Under the pieces are notes generated by a model. The model saw only the letters and a program-made list of their open reading frames with translations, searched no databases and was not told the origin of the DNA. The translations under genes were made by a program, and so were the position numbers. A DNA stretch of 64,000 nt. Origin: Streptomyces meridianus. GTDB taxonomy: Bacteria > Actinomycetota > Actinomycetes > Streptomycetales > Streptomycetaceae. Positions 45,083 to 54,359 of this stretch are shown here, in pieces (positions within the stretch are counted from its first letter, which is position 1; each line of letters opens with the position of its first letter). The stretch is taken from NCBI RefSeq assembly GCF_023703325.1, contig NZ_JAMQGM010000039.1, forward strand, positions 62,001 through 126,000, given 5' to 3'.

Positions 45083-45336
45083 GGCAACGGCTCCTGATCG
45101 TCATCTCGAGGCGCCCTCACGGCGTCCCCGGACCGACTCCATGGTGACACCTGACGCCCGGGCGGGAAACCCCGGCGGAACCGGTCCCGGCGGAACCGGC
45201 CCCGGCCGCCGGTCGTCGCCGCGCCCGCGAGGGACGAGGGGCAGCACCGGACGCCGCGGGCCGATCCGCAAAGATCCGCCGGACGCCACCCTCGCGGAGC
45301 CCGCCCGGATCCGCTCCGGAAGCTAGCGTTACGGGC

Positions 45337-46953
45337 ATGGCGAACCCCCAGGGCGACCGTGCCGCTCCGGTCCCGGATGCCGTTCACCGGCGCAGGTGGC
45401 TGATTCTCACCGTCCTGATGTTCAGCCTGCTGATCGTCGTCCTGGACAACTCGATCCTCAACGTGGCGCTCAAGACCATCGCCACGCCCCCGCCGCACGG
45501 CCTCGGGGCGAGCCAGAGCCAGCTCGAATGGGCGGTCAACTCCTACACCCTCGTCTTCGCCGGGGTCCTGTTCACCGCCGGTGTCCTCGGCGACCGGATC
45601 GGACGCAGGAAGGCGCTCGTCTTCGGCATGGCGCTGTTCGGGCTGGGGTCGCTGCTCGCCGCCTTCGCGGACACCCCGGCCCAGCTCGTCGCCTTCCGTG
45701 CGCTCATGGGCTTCGGCGGCGCATTCGTGATGCCGGCCACGCTCGCCGTCCTCATCAACGTCTTCGACCGCGCGGAGCAGCCGAGGGCGATCGGGATCTG
45801 GGTCGGCAGCGTCGGAGTCGCCATCGCCGCGGGGCCGATCACCGGCGGCCTGCTGCTCGCCCACTTCTGGTGGGGGTCGGTCTTCCTGATCAACATCCCG
45901 GTCGTGCTGACCGGCCTCGCAGCCATGCTGCTGATCATCCCCGAGTCCAGGGACCCGGCGCCCGGACGGCTCGACCCGCTCGGCGTGGTGCTGTCGGTCG
46001 TCGGGCTCGTCCTGCTCGTCTACGGCATCATCAAGGGCGGCCAGATCGCGGATTTCACCGATCCGTGGGTGCTGGCGTCCATCGCCGCCGGACTGTGCGT
46101 GCTGGCGCTGTTCGTCCTGCACGAGAAGCGCAGCAGCCACCCCGCCATGGAGGTCTCCTACTTCCGCAACCCGGCCTTCACCGCGGCGATCGCCGCGGTG
46201 TCGCTGGTGTTCTTCGCGCTGATGGGCGTGACGTTCTTCAGCGTCTTCTACCTGCAGAGCGTCCGCGGGCTCACCCCTTTCGAGAGCGGCCTCCTGCTGC
46301 TGCCGCTGGCGATCACCCAGCTGTTCTTCGCCCCGCAGGCCCGCCGCGTCGTCGAGCGCTACGGGGCCCGTGCCGTGTGCACGGTGAGCATGGTCGCGGT
46401 GGCCGTGCCGCTGGCCGGGTTCGGCTTCATGGACGAGCACACGCCGATCTGGCAACTGGAACTGCTCTATTTCGTCATGGGCTCCGGCATGGCGTTCAGC
46501 ATGCCCCCCGTGACCACCTCGATCATGCAGACGCTGCCGAGGGAGAAGGCCGGATCGGGCTCGGCGATCAACAACACCTTCCGGCAGGTCGGAGGAGCGC
46601 TCGGGGTGGCCGTGCTGGGTTCGGTGCTCTCCGCCACCTACCGGTCCGCCGTGCACGACGAACTCGCTGTCCTTCCGGCCCGGCTCCGGCACGCCGCGGG
46701 CGAGTCCATCGAGGCGACGCTCGCCATCGCCGGACGCATGGGACCGGCCGGACGGACCCTCGTCGAACCAGCCAAGGACGCCTATGTGCACGCGATGCAC
46801 GTGACCGCTTTCGGCGCTGCCGCCGTCGCCCTGGCCGGCGCGGGCATCGTCGCGGTGTTCCTGCCGGGACGGACCGCACCGGTGGAGGGGACGGCGCCGG
46901 CGGCGAAGGAACCCGTCACCGCCGGTGAGTCCGGGGACCAGGTCGGCCGGTGA
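45337..46953 (+). CDS. DHA2-family MFS drug transporter (14 helices, EmrB/QacA type)
   Basis: The 538-residue protein has the DHA2 signature [15 protein letters not shown] near 31-46 (motif D1), motif A as [13 protein letters not shown] near 85, and motif C region [18 protein letters not shown] near 155-172. Fourteen helices are predicted, with the long loop between the last two containing [14 protein letters not shown]. Such pumps export drugs, dyes or secondary metabolites by proton antiport. No TetR or MarR regulator lies beside it. The preceding 250-base gap shows a short tandem word (CCCGGCGGAACCGG twice near 45170-45200) and a possible promoter only. Confidence 0.92.
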   Translation: MANPQGDRAAPVPDAVHRRRWLILTVLMFSLLIVVLDNSILNVALKTIATPPPHGLGASQSQLEWAVNSYTLVFAGVLFTAGVLGDRIGRRKALVFGMALFGLGSLLAAFADTPAQLVAFRALMGFGGAFVMPATLAVLINVFDRAEQPRAIGIWVGSVGVAIAAGPITGGLLLAHFWWGSVFLINIPVVLTGLAAMLLIIPESRDPAPGRLDPLGVVLSVVGLVLLVYGIIKGGQIADFTDPWVLASIAAGLCVLALFVLHEKRSSHPAMEVSYFRNPAFTAAIAAVSLVFFALMGVTFFSVFYLQSVRGLTPFESGLLLLPLAITQLFFAPQARRVVERYGARAVCTVSMVAVAVPLAGFGFMDEHTPIWQLELLYFVMGSGMAFSMPPVTTSIMQTLPREKAGSGSAINNTFRQVGGALGVAVLGSVLSATYRSAVHDELAVLPARLRHAAGESIEATLAIAGRMGPAGRTLVEPAKDAYVHAMHVTAFGAAAVALAGAGIVAVFLPGRTAPVEGTAPAAKEPVTAGESGDQVGR

Positions 46954-47084
46954 CACCGGCCGGAACCCCGCAGGCCGTTGTACGCGTCCACGATCATGAG
47001 GCACCCCCGGCGAGGGAGGCGTCCCCGGCGCATCACCTAGGGTCGTGGGGCGAGGATCAGGCGGTCGAGGCACGAGGACGGCAC

Positions 47085-48101
47085 ATGACCCAGGCGTACA
47101 TGACGCAGACGCGACAAGGGGGCTCGGACGCGCGCTCCGGGTCCCGCACCCGGCTCCGCTTCCGGAGTCCGCACGGTGGCGGCCCATGGCGCCGCGGCAT
47201 CATCCTCGTCCTGGCCGCGGTCCTGCTCACCCTGACCCTGGTCCTGCACGCCGACATCCCCAACAGCGTCGGCAACCTCGGCAGCCTGGTGGAGACCTTC
47301 CTGCCCTGGCTGGGGCTGGCAGTTCCGCTGCTGCTCGTGCTCGGCCTGCTGCGCCGCTCGGCGGCGGCGCTCGTGGCGCTCCTGCTGCCGACCGCGGCCT
47401 GGCTGAACCTCTTCGGCGGTCAGCTCGACAGCAAGTCCGGTACCGGCGGTGATCTGACCGTGGCCACCCACAACGTCAACGCCGAGAACCCCGACCCTGC
47501 GGGCACCGCGCGGGACGTGGCAGCGGGCGGCACGGACGTGGTGGCCCTGGAGGAGCTGACGGAGAAGGCGACCCCCGTCTACCGCAAGGCGCTGGCCGGC
47601 ACGTACCGCTACCACACGGTGCAGGGCACCGTCGGCGTCTGGAGCAAGTACCCGCTGTCCGCGACCCGGCCGGTGGACATCCGGCTCGGCTGGACCCGCG
47701 CGCTGCGCACCACCGTCAGCACCCCTCAGGGGCCGGTGGCCGTGATCGCCGCCCATCTGCCTTCGGTCCGGGTCGAGGTCAAGGCGGGCTTCACCGCCGG
47801 GCAGCGCGACGGAAGCGCGGACGCCCTGGGCCGGGCGATCGCCGACGAGAAGCTCGAGCGCGTCGTCCTGCTCGGCGATCTCAACGGCACGATGAACGAC
47901 CGTGCCCTGGCCGGCGTCACCTCGCAGATGCGCTCCGCCCAGGGCGCGGCGGGCGACGGGTTCGGCTTCACCTGGCCCGCTGCGTTCCCGATGGCGCGGA
48001 TCGACCAGATCATGGCCCGCGGTGTCGAGCCGGTCCGGTCGTGGACCCTGCCGGAAACCGGCAGCGATCATCTGCCGATCGCGGCGGCCGTCGACCTCTG
48101 A
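47085..48101 (+). CDS. Membrane-anchored endonuclease/exonuclease/phosphatase-family protein
   Basis: The 338-residue protein has three hydrophobic helices (about 38-55, 68-85 and 88-108) and then an EEP catalytic domain outside the membrane. Motifs are VATHNVNAENPD near 126 (metal Asn), VVALEELTE near 150 (metal Glu), VIAAHLPS near 225 (catalytic His), LLGDLNGTMND near 268 (DxN) and TGSDHLPI near 327 (DH). All catalytic residues are present. Substrates of such proteins range from DNA to phospholipids; an extracellular nuclease or phosphodiesterase is plausible. ATG 47085 is chosen; GAGGAC upstream is a modest ribosome binding site. Confidence 0.88.
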   Translation: MTQAYMTQTRQGGSDARSGSRTRLRFRSPHGGGPWRRGIILVLAAVLLTLTLVLHADIPNSVGNLGSLVETFLPWLGLAVPLLLVLGLLRRSAAALVALLLPTAAWLNLFGGQLDSKSGTGGDLTVATHNVNAENPDPAGTARDVAAGGTDVVALEELTEKATPVYRKALAGTYRYHTVQGTVGVWSKYPLSATRPVDIRLGWTRALRTTVSTPQGPVAVIAAHLPSVRVEVKAGFTAGQRDGSADALGRAIADEKLERVVLLGDLNGTMNDRALAGVTSQMRSAQGAAGDGFGFTWPAAFPMARIDQIMARGVEPVRSWTLPETGSDHLPIAAAVDL

Positions 48102-48360
48102 GCCGCCGGGTGCCGATCCCCGAGAGCCCGGGGCGGGCGTCACCTCGGCAACGCACGGCTGCTCTTCCCGCCACTCCGGTTGTTCTGCGGTGATGTGCGC
48201 CTCCTGCGGCCGGCGGCAGGCCGCGTGGAGGTCCCGAACGCGCCGTCCTGCCGGGTGCGGGGGCGTTCTGCCGGGGCTTCCCGGTTTCCCTTTCCGCCGC
48301 TGACCGGTGTCGGGCGGAAACGCGCTGTTCACCAGGGGGAATACGTCGACCGGGTCGTTT

Positions 48361-48382
48361 GTTCCGCAAGGGAACTTAAATA
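48361..48382 (+). promoter_or_regulatory. Promoter/operator-like element before the AraJ-type MFS gene
   Basis: GTTCC-GCAAG-GGAAC is a perfect inverted repeat at 48361-48375, followed by the AT-rich TTAAATA, a possible -10 box, 35-40 bases before ATG 48416. It lies at the end of a roughly 314-base gap (48102-48415) in which I see no gene or terminator. Confidence 0.4.
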
Positions 48383-48415
48383 TGCTCCCAGTCTCCGCAG
48401 CCGAAAGGTCCCCCC

Positions 48416-49753
48416 ATGCCCCTGGCCCTGCTCGCCCTCGCGATCGGCGCCTTCGGTATCGGCACCACCGAGTTCGTCATGATGGGGCTCCTGCCCAACG
48501 TCGCGGACGACCTGGGCATCCCGGTGCCCACAGCCGGCCACCTCGTCTCCGCCTACGCCATCGGCGTCGTCATCGGCGCCCCGCTGCTCACCGCACTCGG
48601 CGCCCGGGTGCCGCGCAAGCGGATGCTCGTGCTGCTCATGGCCGTCTTCACGGCCGGCAACCTCGCGTCCGCACTGGCCCCCGACTACGAACTGCTCCTC
48701 GTCGGGCGGGTGCTCGCCGGGCTCCCGCACGGTGCGTTCTTCGGCGTCGGTGCCGTCGTCGCGGCCCGGCTCGTGACCGAGGACCGGCGCGCCCGGGCAG
48801 TCGCCGCCATGTTCCTGGGCCTGACGGTTGCCAACATCGTCGGGGTCCCGGCGGCGACCCTGCTCGGCCAGAACCTCGGCTGGCGGACGACCTTCCTGCT
48901 CGTCGCCTCGATCGGCGTGCTCGCCATGGGCTCACTGGCGCTGCTCGTCCCGCGGATGCCGGCCGAGCCGGGCGGCGGACTCGTCCGCGAGGTCCGGGCA
49001 CTCGGCGACCGGCAGGTGCTTCTGGGGCTGCTCACCGCGATCTTCGGGTTCGCCGGGATCTTCGCCGTCTACAGCTACCTGGCATCGATGATGACCGAGG
49101 TCACCGGCCTCGCCGAGTCGTCCGTCACCCTCGTTCTCGCCCTCTTCGGCATTGGCATGACCCTGGGGGCGCTGCTCGCCGGGCCGCTCACCGACCGGGC
49201 TCTGCGGCCCACCCTCTACGGTTCGCTCGCCGCGCTCGCCGTGGCGCTGGGCGTCTTCGGCTCCGTCGTGCACGTCCGATGGGCGGCGCTGGTGATGGTG
49301 GTGGTACTCGGGGCGGTCGGCTTCCTGACCACGACACCGCTCCAGATGCTCGTCATGAACAAGGCCCACCGGGCCCCGACCCTGGCGTCGGCCTCGAACC
49401 ACTCCGCCTTCAACCTGGCGAATGCGGGCGGGGCCTGGCTGGGCGGCCTCGCCGTTACGGCGGGCTGGGGATGGACGTCGCCCGCATTCGTGGGCGCGGC
49501 GCTGGCGGTGGCGGGTCTGGGGATCGCGCTGCTCGCGGGGGCGATGGACCGCGGGCGGGGGGCGGTGGCGGACGTGGCCGAGGCCGGTGCGGTGGCCGAC
49601 GCGGGGGGCTCGCGGGTGGTGGCGCGGGGTGGGGAGCGGACGGATGCGCGGTTGCCTGCGCGGGGCGGAGAGCGGGTGGGCCGACAGGGGCGCGGCTCGG
49701 GGTCGCGGGTCCTGGGGCCGGTGTCCGGGGCGGGGCGCCCTCCGCTGGACTGA
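48416..49753 (+). CDS. MFS transporter, AraJ/DHA1 type
   Basis: The 445-residue protein has 12 helices in its first 385 residues. It begins LALLALAIGAFGIGTTEFVMMGLLP, the characteristic AraJ/CMX-type DHA1 start with GTTEFV. AGHLVSAYAIGVVIGAPL near 42-60 and GRVLAGLPHGAFFGVGAVVA near 101-120 also fit. Substrates of relatives include sugars, chloramphenicol and other drugs. The last 60 residues (RGRGAVADVAEAG onward) are Gly/Arg-rich and probably disordered. ATG 48416 has AAAGG about 10 bases upstream. Confidence 0.9.
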   Translation: MPLALLALAIGAFGIGTTEFVMMGLLPNVADDLGIPVPTAGHLVSAYAIGVVIGAPLLTALGARVPRKRMLVLLMAVFTAGNLASALAPDYELLLVGRVLAGLPHGAFFGVGAVVAARLVTEDRRARAVAAMFLGLTVANIVGVPAATLLGQNLGWRTTFLLVASIGVLAMGSLALLVPRMPAEPGGGLVREVRALGDRQVLLGLLTAIFGFAGIFAVYSYLASMMTEVTGLAESSVTLVLALFGIGMTLGALLAGPLTDRALRPTLYGSLAALAVALGVFGSVVHVRWAALVMVVVLGAVGFLTTTPLQMLVMNKAHRAPTLASASNHSAFNLANAGGAWLGGLAVTAGWGWTSPAFVGAALAVAGLGIALLAGAMDRGRGAVADVAEAGAVADAGGSRVVARGGERTDARLPARGGERVGRQGRGSGSRVLGPVSGAGRPPLD

Positions 49754-50189
49754 GAGGTGGGCGCGGTGAGCAGCTCGCCCCTGCCGGGGGTAGGAGGGAA
49801 ATCGGGATCCGGGGAGGGATGGGTGGCGGAGTCATGCTGTGTTGTCCCTCGTCGGTCTGTTCTGCGGAGGCCTGTGCCGCTCCGCTGTCCCCTGAGGGCG
49901 CCCGTGGCCTCGGCGTGGGACGAGTCGAGGCACGTGACCGGCCTATTGCGTCTGTCTGACACGATCTCCCGTGGGCGTTCGCCCGGCGGCCCGCGTGGGG
50001 CATGCCCGGTCGTGCCGCCGCGCGACCGGCGCCGGGCGTGAGCCGGGACTCAGGGCCTAGCCTGGGCCGGGAGCGGAGCGGTGCGTGGCGGGTACGAAAC
50101 CCCGTGGAAACCGCGACGCGCGATACTGAGGTGGCGAACGTCGGGCGAAGTCGCTGAATCAGGACTCTGACCTGCGAGGATTGGGAACT
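49754..50189. other. Upstream region of glnA2, with GlnR-like direct repeat
   Basis: This 436-base gap precedes glnA2 and carries no convincing gene. At 50096-50111 it contains GAAAC-CCCGTG-GAAAC, two GAAAC words with a six-base spacer. GlnR sites in Streptomyces are GTnAC-n6-GAAAC, so only one base of the first word departs from consensus. It lies 79 bases before the start codon, a suitable place for an activator or repressor. Confidence 0.5.
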
Positions 50190-51551
50190 ATGGATAAGCA
50201 GCAGGAGTTCGTGCTCCGGACGCTCGAAGAGCGCGACATCCGCTTCGTGCGTCTGTGGTTCACCGATGTGCTCGGGTTCCTCAAGTCGGTCGCCGTGGCG
50301 CCGGCGGAACTGGAGCAGGCCTTCGACGAGGGCATCGGGTTCGACGGATCCGCGATCGAGGGGTTCGCGCGCGTCTACGAGTCCGACATGATCGCCAAAC
50401 CGGATCCCGGCACCTTCCAGATCCTGCCGTGGCGCGCCGAAGCCCCCGGAACGGCGCGGATGTTCTGCGACATCCTGATGCCGGACGGTTCCCCCTCGTA
50501 CGCCGACCCGCGCTATGTCCTCAAGCGCATCCTCGCCAAGACCTCCGACCTCGGGTTCACCTTCTACACACACCCGGAGATCGAGTTCTTCCTGCTGAAG
50601 GACAAACCGATGGACGGGCGCCGGCCGGTGCCCGCCGACTCGTCCGGTTACTTCGACCACACGCCGCAGAACGTCGGCATGGACTTCCGCCGCCAGGCCA
50701 TCACCATGCTCGAATCCATGGGGATCTCGGTCGAGTTCTCGCACCACGAGGGCGCGCCGGGCCAGCAGGAGATCGATCTGCGCTATGCCGACGCGCTGTC
50801 CACGGCGGACAACATCATGACGTTCCGGCTGGTCATGAAGCAGGTCGCGCTGGAGCAGGGCGTCCAGGCCACGTTCATGCCCAAGCCGTTCTCGGAGTAT
50901 CCCGGCTCGGGGATGCACACCCACCTCTCGCTCTTCGAGGGCGACCGCAACGCCTTCCACGAGTCGGGTGCCGAGTACCGGCTGTCCAAGGTGGGGCGTT
51001 CCTTCATCGCCGGCCTGCTGCGTCACGCCGCCGAGGTCTCGGCGGTGACGAACCAGTGGGTCAACTCCTACAAGCGGATCTGGGGCGGTTCCCAGCGCAC
51101 TGCGGGCGCGGGCGGCGAGGCGCCGTCGTACATCTGCTGGGGTCACAACAACCGTTCGGCGCTCATCCGGGTGCCGATGTACAAGCCCGGCAAGACCGGG
51201 TCGACCCGGGTCGAGGTGCGTTCGCTGGACTCCGGCGCGAACCCCTACCTCGCGTACGCGGTGCTGCTCGCCGCCGGGCTCAAGGGCATCGAGCAGGGCT
51301 ACGAGCTGCCGGCCGGCGCCGACGACGACGTCTGGGCGCTCACCGACGCCGAGCGGCGCGCCATGGGCATCGAACCGTTGCCGCAGAACCTGGGCGAGGC
51401 GATCACCCTCATGGAGCGCAGCGAACTGGTCGCCGAGACGCTCGGCGAGCACGTCTTCGACTTCTTCCTGCGCAACAAGAAGTCGGAGTGGGAGGAGTAC
51501 CGCTCCGAGGTCACCGCCTTCGAGCTGCGCAAGAACCTGCCGGTGCTGTAG
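50190..51551 (+). CDS. glnA2: GlnA2-type glutamine synthetase (probable gamma-glutamylpolyamine synthetase)
   Basis: The 453-residue protein has glutamine synthetase motifs: GFDGSAIEGFARV near 52, ETE-like metal site EIEFFL near 130, MPKPFSEYPGSGMHTHLS near 230-248 (ATP site), NQWVNSYKRIWGG near 287, and WGHNNRSALIRVP near 318. The length equals S. coelicolor GlnA2 (SCO2241), which glutamylates polyamines to start their breakdown rather than making glutamine; that is recalled literature. The adenylylation motif NLYDLP of true GSI enzymes is replaced by GYELPAG, so GlnE probably does not modify it. ATG 50190 has GCGAGGA nine bases upstream. Confidence 0.93.
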   Translation: MDKQQEFVLRTLEERDIRFVRLWFTDVLGFLKSVAVAPAELEQAFDEGIGFDGSAIEGFARVYESDMIAKPDPGTFQILPWRAEAPGTARMFCDILMPDGSPSYADPRYVLKRILAKTSDLGFTFYTHPEIEFFLLKDKPMDGRRPVPADSSGYFDHTPQNVGMDFRRQAITMLESMGISVEFSHHEGAPGQQEIDLRYADALSTADNIMTFRLVMKQVALEQGVQATFMPKPFSEYPGSGMHTHLSLFEGDRNAFHESGAEYRLSKVGRSFIAGLLRHAAEVSAVTNQWVNSYKRIWGGSQRTAGAGGEAPSYICWGHNNRSALIRVPMYKPGKTGSTRVEVRSLDSGANPYLAYAVLLAAGLKGIEQGYELPAGADDDVWALTDAERRAMGIEPLPQNLGEAITLMERSELVAETLGEHVFDFFLRNKKSEWEEYRSEVTAFELRKNLPVL

Positions 51552-51569
51552 CGCAGCGACAACCTCTCG

Positions 51570-51598
51570 CGGGCCGGCGGCACATGGTCGCCGGCCCG
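51570..51598 (+). terminator. Terminator after glnA2
   Basis: Perfect stem CGGGCCGGCG / CGCCGGCCCG with a nine-base loop (GCACATGGT) starts 19 bases after the stop. Confidence 0.8.
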
Positions 51599-51681
51599 GA
51601 GACGTCTCATCGGTCGTGGGTCGTCCATCAATTCCCACGCCTACGATGTGTCCATCACTGCTGCATCACCGTCGAGGCAGC

Positions 51682-51978
51682 ATGGCGGACCACGTCAAGC
51701 TGTCCCGATTCCCACCATCCGGCGGGGCGTCCGGGAGGCGATCCGTGAAACGGCGGCTTACCCAGTTCGGTGTCACCCTTCTGGGCATCGAGGCGTGGGC
51801 AGCCCTTCGCGACACGACATCGCTTCTCTCGCTGGCGATCGGCTGTCTCTGCGTCGCGATACTCGCTTGTTACTTCTTTTTCCGGGTCTGGCGAGAGATC
51901 CAGGCCGTCAAGGAAGGCAACAGGCAGGCCCGGGAGCGTCGGGAAGCGCGTAGGCGTCGGCGACACGTAGGTGAGTAG
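51682..51978 (+). CDS. Small membrane protein, hypothetical
   Basis: The 98-residue frame begins at ATG 51682 and encodes a basic N-terminus, one or two hydrophobic segments at about 28-45 and 48-70 (SLAIGCLCVAILACYFFF), and a highly basic tail (RERREARRRRRHVGE). No family is recognised. No good ribosome binding site precedes the ATG; GTG codons a little downstream would still include the hydrophobic part. Base composition is less G/C-extreme at third positions than in neighbours, consistent with accessory DNA. Confidence 0.5.
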   Translation: MADHVKLSRFPPSGGASGRRSVKRRLTQFGVTLLGIEAWAALRDTTSLLSLAIGCLCVAILACYFFFRVWREIQAVKEGNRQARERREARRRRRHVGE

Positions 51979-52183
51979 CCGACCGCCCTCTTGGCCGGCG
52001 GTGGCAGGGCAGCCGTGCCCGATCCGTGCTCGACGGGTCGGTGAAGCACGGTCAACAGCGGGCACCGGGACGCACCCGAGACGCGCCAGGTCACCTGTTC
52101 GTCGCTGGTTCGACCCGGAGGACTACGAGGCCCGGTAGGCGGTCGAGTGCGGCATCAATCGCCTCAAGAGAGGCGATCGGTGG

Positions 52184-52783
52184 TCACCAGGCAGGCCGGA
52201 CCCGTGGTCCGCTACGGGACCACCGTTCTCGTTGCCGTCGTCGACGAGTGGTTGTGACGTACTGTTCCGACGACAACTCGAACACCCGTACTCGCCGACC
52301 GCAGGTGGGATTGACGGTCTCTTGGACCGGATGCATCCCCAGTTTGGCAGTGATCCGCTCGGAGGCGTCGTTCCCCACTTGAATGATGCTGACGATCCGC
52401 TCCAGCCCTCGCTCTTCGAACCCGAACCGTACAGCGGCCGCAGCGGCCTCGGTGGCCAAGCCCTGCCCCCAGTGGGAACGTCCCAGCCGCCAGCCGACTT
52501 CAACCGCCGGCAGCACCTCCGGCAAGTAGTCGGGCACCGAAAGGCCGGTGAATCCGGCCAGTTCGCCGGTGGACCGGATCTCCACGGCGAACAGGCCGAA
52601 GCCCTGTGACTCCCACTCGCTCTCCCATGCCTGGACCCCGCCACGAGTCTGCTGTTCGTCACGGATGTTGCCGTCACGGATCCACCGCATGACCTCGGGG
52701 TCGGCATTGACGGCAGCCATGGGCGCAACGTCCTCCTCGCGCCAGCGACGCAGGATCGAACGGGGAGTCTCAAGCGGAACCAT
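52184..52783 (-). CDS. GNAT-family N-acetyltransferase (RimJ/RimL-like)
   Basis: The 199-residue protein starts ETPRSILRRWREEDVAPMAAV, the usual beta1-alpha1 start of RimJ/RimL-type acetyltransferases. The acetyl-CoA loop reads RSHWGQGLATEAAAAAVRF near 105-123 (consensus QxxGxA), followed by LERIVSIIQVGNDASERI near 132 with the conserved Asn. It acetylates an amino group of an unknown target. The last 25 residues (TTRRRRQRERW) are atypically basic. Starts at 52783 and 52818 are both possible, and neither has a strong ribosome binding site. Confidence 0.85.
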   Translation of the reverse strand: MVPLETPRSILRRWREEDVAPMAAVNADPEVMRWIRDGNIRDEQQTRGGVQAWESEWESQGFGLFAVEIRSTGELAGFTGLSVPDYLPEVLPAVEVGWRLGRSHWGQGLATEAAAAAVRFGFEERGLERIVSIIQVGNDASERITAKLGMHPVQETVNPTCGRRVRVFELSSEQYVTTTRRRRQRERWSRSGPRVRPAW

Positions 52784-53132
52784 CCGATCATTCTGGATCA
52801 GGAATGGGCGCGCCGCCATCCTCACCAGACACGTTCGATACCCGCCCGAGTCCTCTTGTCGCTGATTCCAACGGAACCTGCTCCTGCACGGGACCGACCC
52901 TGCCGGTTGCCGTGGCGCAGGGACAACTTCTCGCGGGCCGCCGGCCCGGAACACACCAGGGCTCACCTGTTCCAGCTCGTCACCCGTCACCGCGATGTGA
53001 ACTTCACCGTCCGCGAGGGGGACCCCGGCCAGGGCAGGCCACCGGCCGAACCCGCTTCACCGGCCCCGGGACAGCGGCCACGGGCCCGAAAATGGGTTGC
53101 CCGGACCGTCGCGACGTTCGCAGGATCTGTTC
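52784..53132. other. Intergenic region, no certain gene
   Basis: This stretch lies between the divergent GNAT and LysE genes. Long frames cross it on both strands (a plus frame reads AHLFQLVTRHRDVNFTV), but without start signals or family similarity. It may contain eroded coding DNA. No RNA gene or clear terminator is seen. Confidence 0.4.
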
Positions 53133-53237
53133 ATGAATGCGACCCTCGCCTCTCTGCCGTCGACTTCCGCCGTCCGATCGGTGCGCGTCCAGCAGCAGCC
53201 CGGCCGACTGCGAAGGCCGATGCTCCCGCACTCGTGA
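53133..53237 (+). CDS. Possible 34-codon leader ORF overlapping the LysE start
   Basis: ATG 53133 opens a short basic frame (MNATLASLPSTSAVRSVRV) whose TGA overlaps the GTG start of the transporter in GTGA. AGGA lies upstream at fair spacing. The overlap would couple translation to the transporter gene; alternatively it is chance. Nothing identifies the peptide. Confidence 0.25.
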   Translation: MNATLASLPSTSAVRSVRVQQQPGRLRRPMLPHS

Positions 53238-53866
53238 TTGCCGCGCTGGTCGCGGGCCTCCTCGCCGGCTACGGCATCGCCATGCCCGTGGGGGCGGTGG
53301 CAACACATCTGGTCGCTCTGACGGCCCGGACTTCTTTGAAGATCGGGGCTTGTGCCGCGCTGGGTGTCGCAACCGCCGACGGTCTCTACGCGTTGATCGC
53401 CGCGCTTGGGGGCTCCGCGCTCATCCCCGCCGTCGAACCGATCGTGATTCCCCTGCGGTGGGTCTCGGCCCTGGTGCTCATCGCACTGGCTGCCCACAGC
53501 AGTGCCACGGCAGTCAGCCGGTACCGCACTCGGCAGGCGGCGACCCGGACCGACGAGGTTCCCCTCCATCCCGCACGGGCCTATGCGGGACTGCTGGGAA
53601 TCACGATGATGAACCCCCTGACCGTGGTCTACTTCACAGCACTTGTGATCGGCGGTCAGGGCACCGCGGCTCCGGGCCGGTCGGAGCAGGCCGTGTTCGT
53701 CCTCGCGGCCTTCGCGGCGTCCGCGAGTTGGCAACTGCTGCTCGCCGGTGGGGGAGCGCTCCTCGGCCGAACTCTGACCGGCAATCGGGGCCGGCTCATC
53801 ACTGCCATGGCTTCCAGCGCGCTGATCGCCGGGCTCGCCGTCCACCTGCTCACCTCGGCGCCATGA
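53234..53866 (+). CDS. LysE-family amino-acid or metabolite exporter
   Basis: The 210-residue protein has six hydrophobic helices. The LysE/RhtB start VAGLLAGYGIAMPVGAVATH lies at about 6-25, and FARTS-like TARTSLKIGACAALGVATADG near 29-50. GLLGITMMNPLTVVYFTALV near 120-140 is the conserved NP motif of helix 4. Members export lysine, threonine, homoserine lactones or similar compounds. GTG 53234 gives a normal length but lacks an independent ribosome binding site and overlaps a short upstream frame. The gene may thus depend on coupled translation. Confidence 0.82.
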   Translation: MIAALVAGLLAGYGIAMPVGAVATHLVALTARTSLKIGACAALGVATADGLYALIAALGGSALIPAVEPIVIPLRWVSALVLIALAAHSSATAVSRYRTRQAATRTDEVPLHPARAYAGLLGITMMNPLTVVYFTALVIGGQGTAAPGRSEQAVFVLAAFAASASWQLLLAGGGALLGRTLTGNRGRLITAMASSALIAGLAVHLLTSAP

Positions 53867-54012
53867 CGAGGTCCCGGTCCGACAACTGCGGCTGGCGCCG
53901 CAGGGCTGTGACGCGAGCCGGGCGTGGGTCGCTCTCCCGGGGGCACTCCGCCGGCCTCACGTGAGTTCGGTCAACGGCCCGGAGGCCCTCCGGCAGAAAC
54001 GCGGACCGGCAG

Positions 54013-54252
54013 GTGAAGCACTGGAGGGCCGGTGTCGTCGTGCCAAAGCTGCCGACCGGGGAGTACCGGCGGCTCCCGCTCGCGTTCGGCGACGTTCACG
54101 TCGACCGGAACGACCGGAGTGCGTTCCGGCAGGTGCTGCAGTTCGGCGTTCGGAACCTGTGCGAAGCCGAGTTGGAGTGGCTCGTGGTGAACACGTTCGA
54201 GCACCGGCCCGGAACGGTCACGCTTCCCCCGGAGCGCGCGCGACCGACCTGA
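54013..54252 (+). CDS. Hypothetical 79-residue frame
   Basis: GTG 54013 opens a frame reading VKHWRAGVVVPKLPTGEYRR and ending ELEWLVVNTFEHRPGTVTLP plus a short Arg/Pro tail. Third codon positions are strongly G/C, as in real genes of this genome, but there is no ribosome binding site and no known family. It may be the remnant of a larger gene. The remaining 100 bases to the epoxide hydrolase gene hold nothing evident. Confidence 0.3.
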   Translation: MKHWRAGVVVPKLPTGEYRRLPLAFGDVHVDRNDRSAFRQVLQFGVRNLCEAELEWLVVNTFEHRPGTVTLPPERARPT

Positions 54253-54359
54253 CCCGGGTCTGTCGGCGCCTGCTCGGAGAGAACCGCCGGAGGCGCACCA
54301 CCGCCGGCGGGCTCGCCCGTGCCGTCGGCGTGCACCCCTCGGGCGACGCCGGCCCGGCG

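Noticed and set aside
45165-45205. Short tandem CCCGGCGGAACCGG words considered as an operator or repeat array
   Set aside because: Only two copies in very G/C-rich DNA, without symmetry; compatible with chance or slippage.
45079-47187. A 702-codon minus-strand frame opposite the DHA2 transporter
   Set aside because: Antisense of a clear membrane transporter; low-complexity Glu/Asp/Arg sequence with no start signals.
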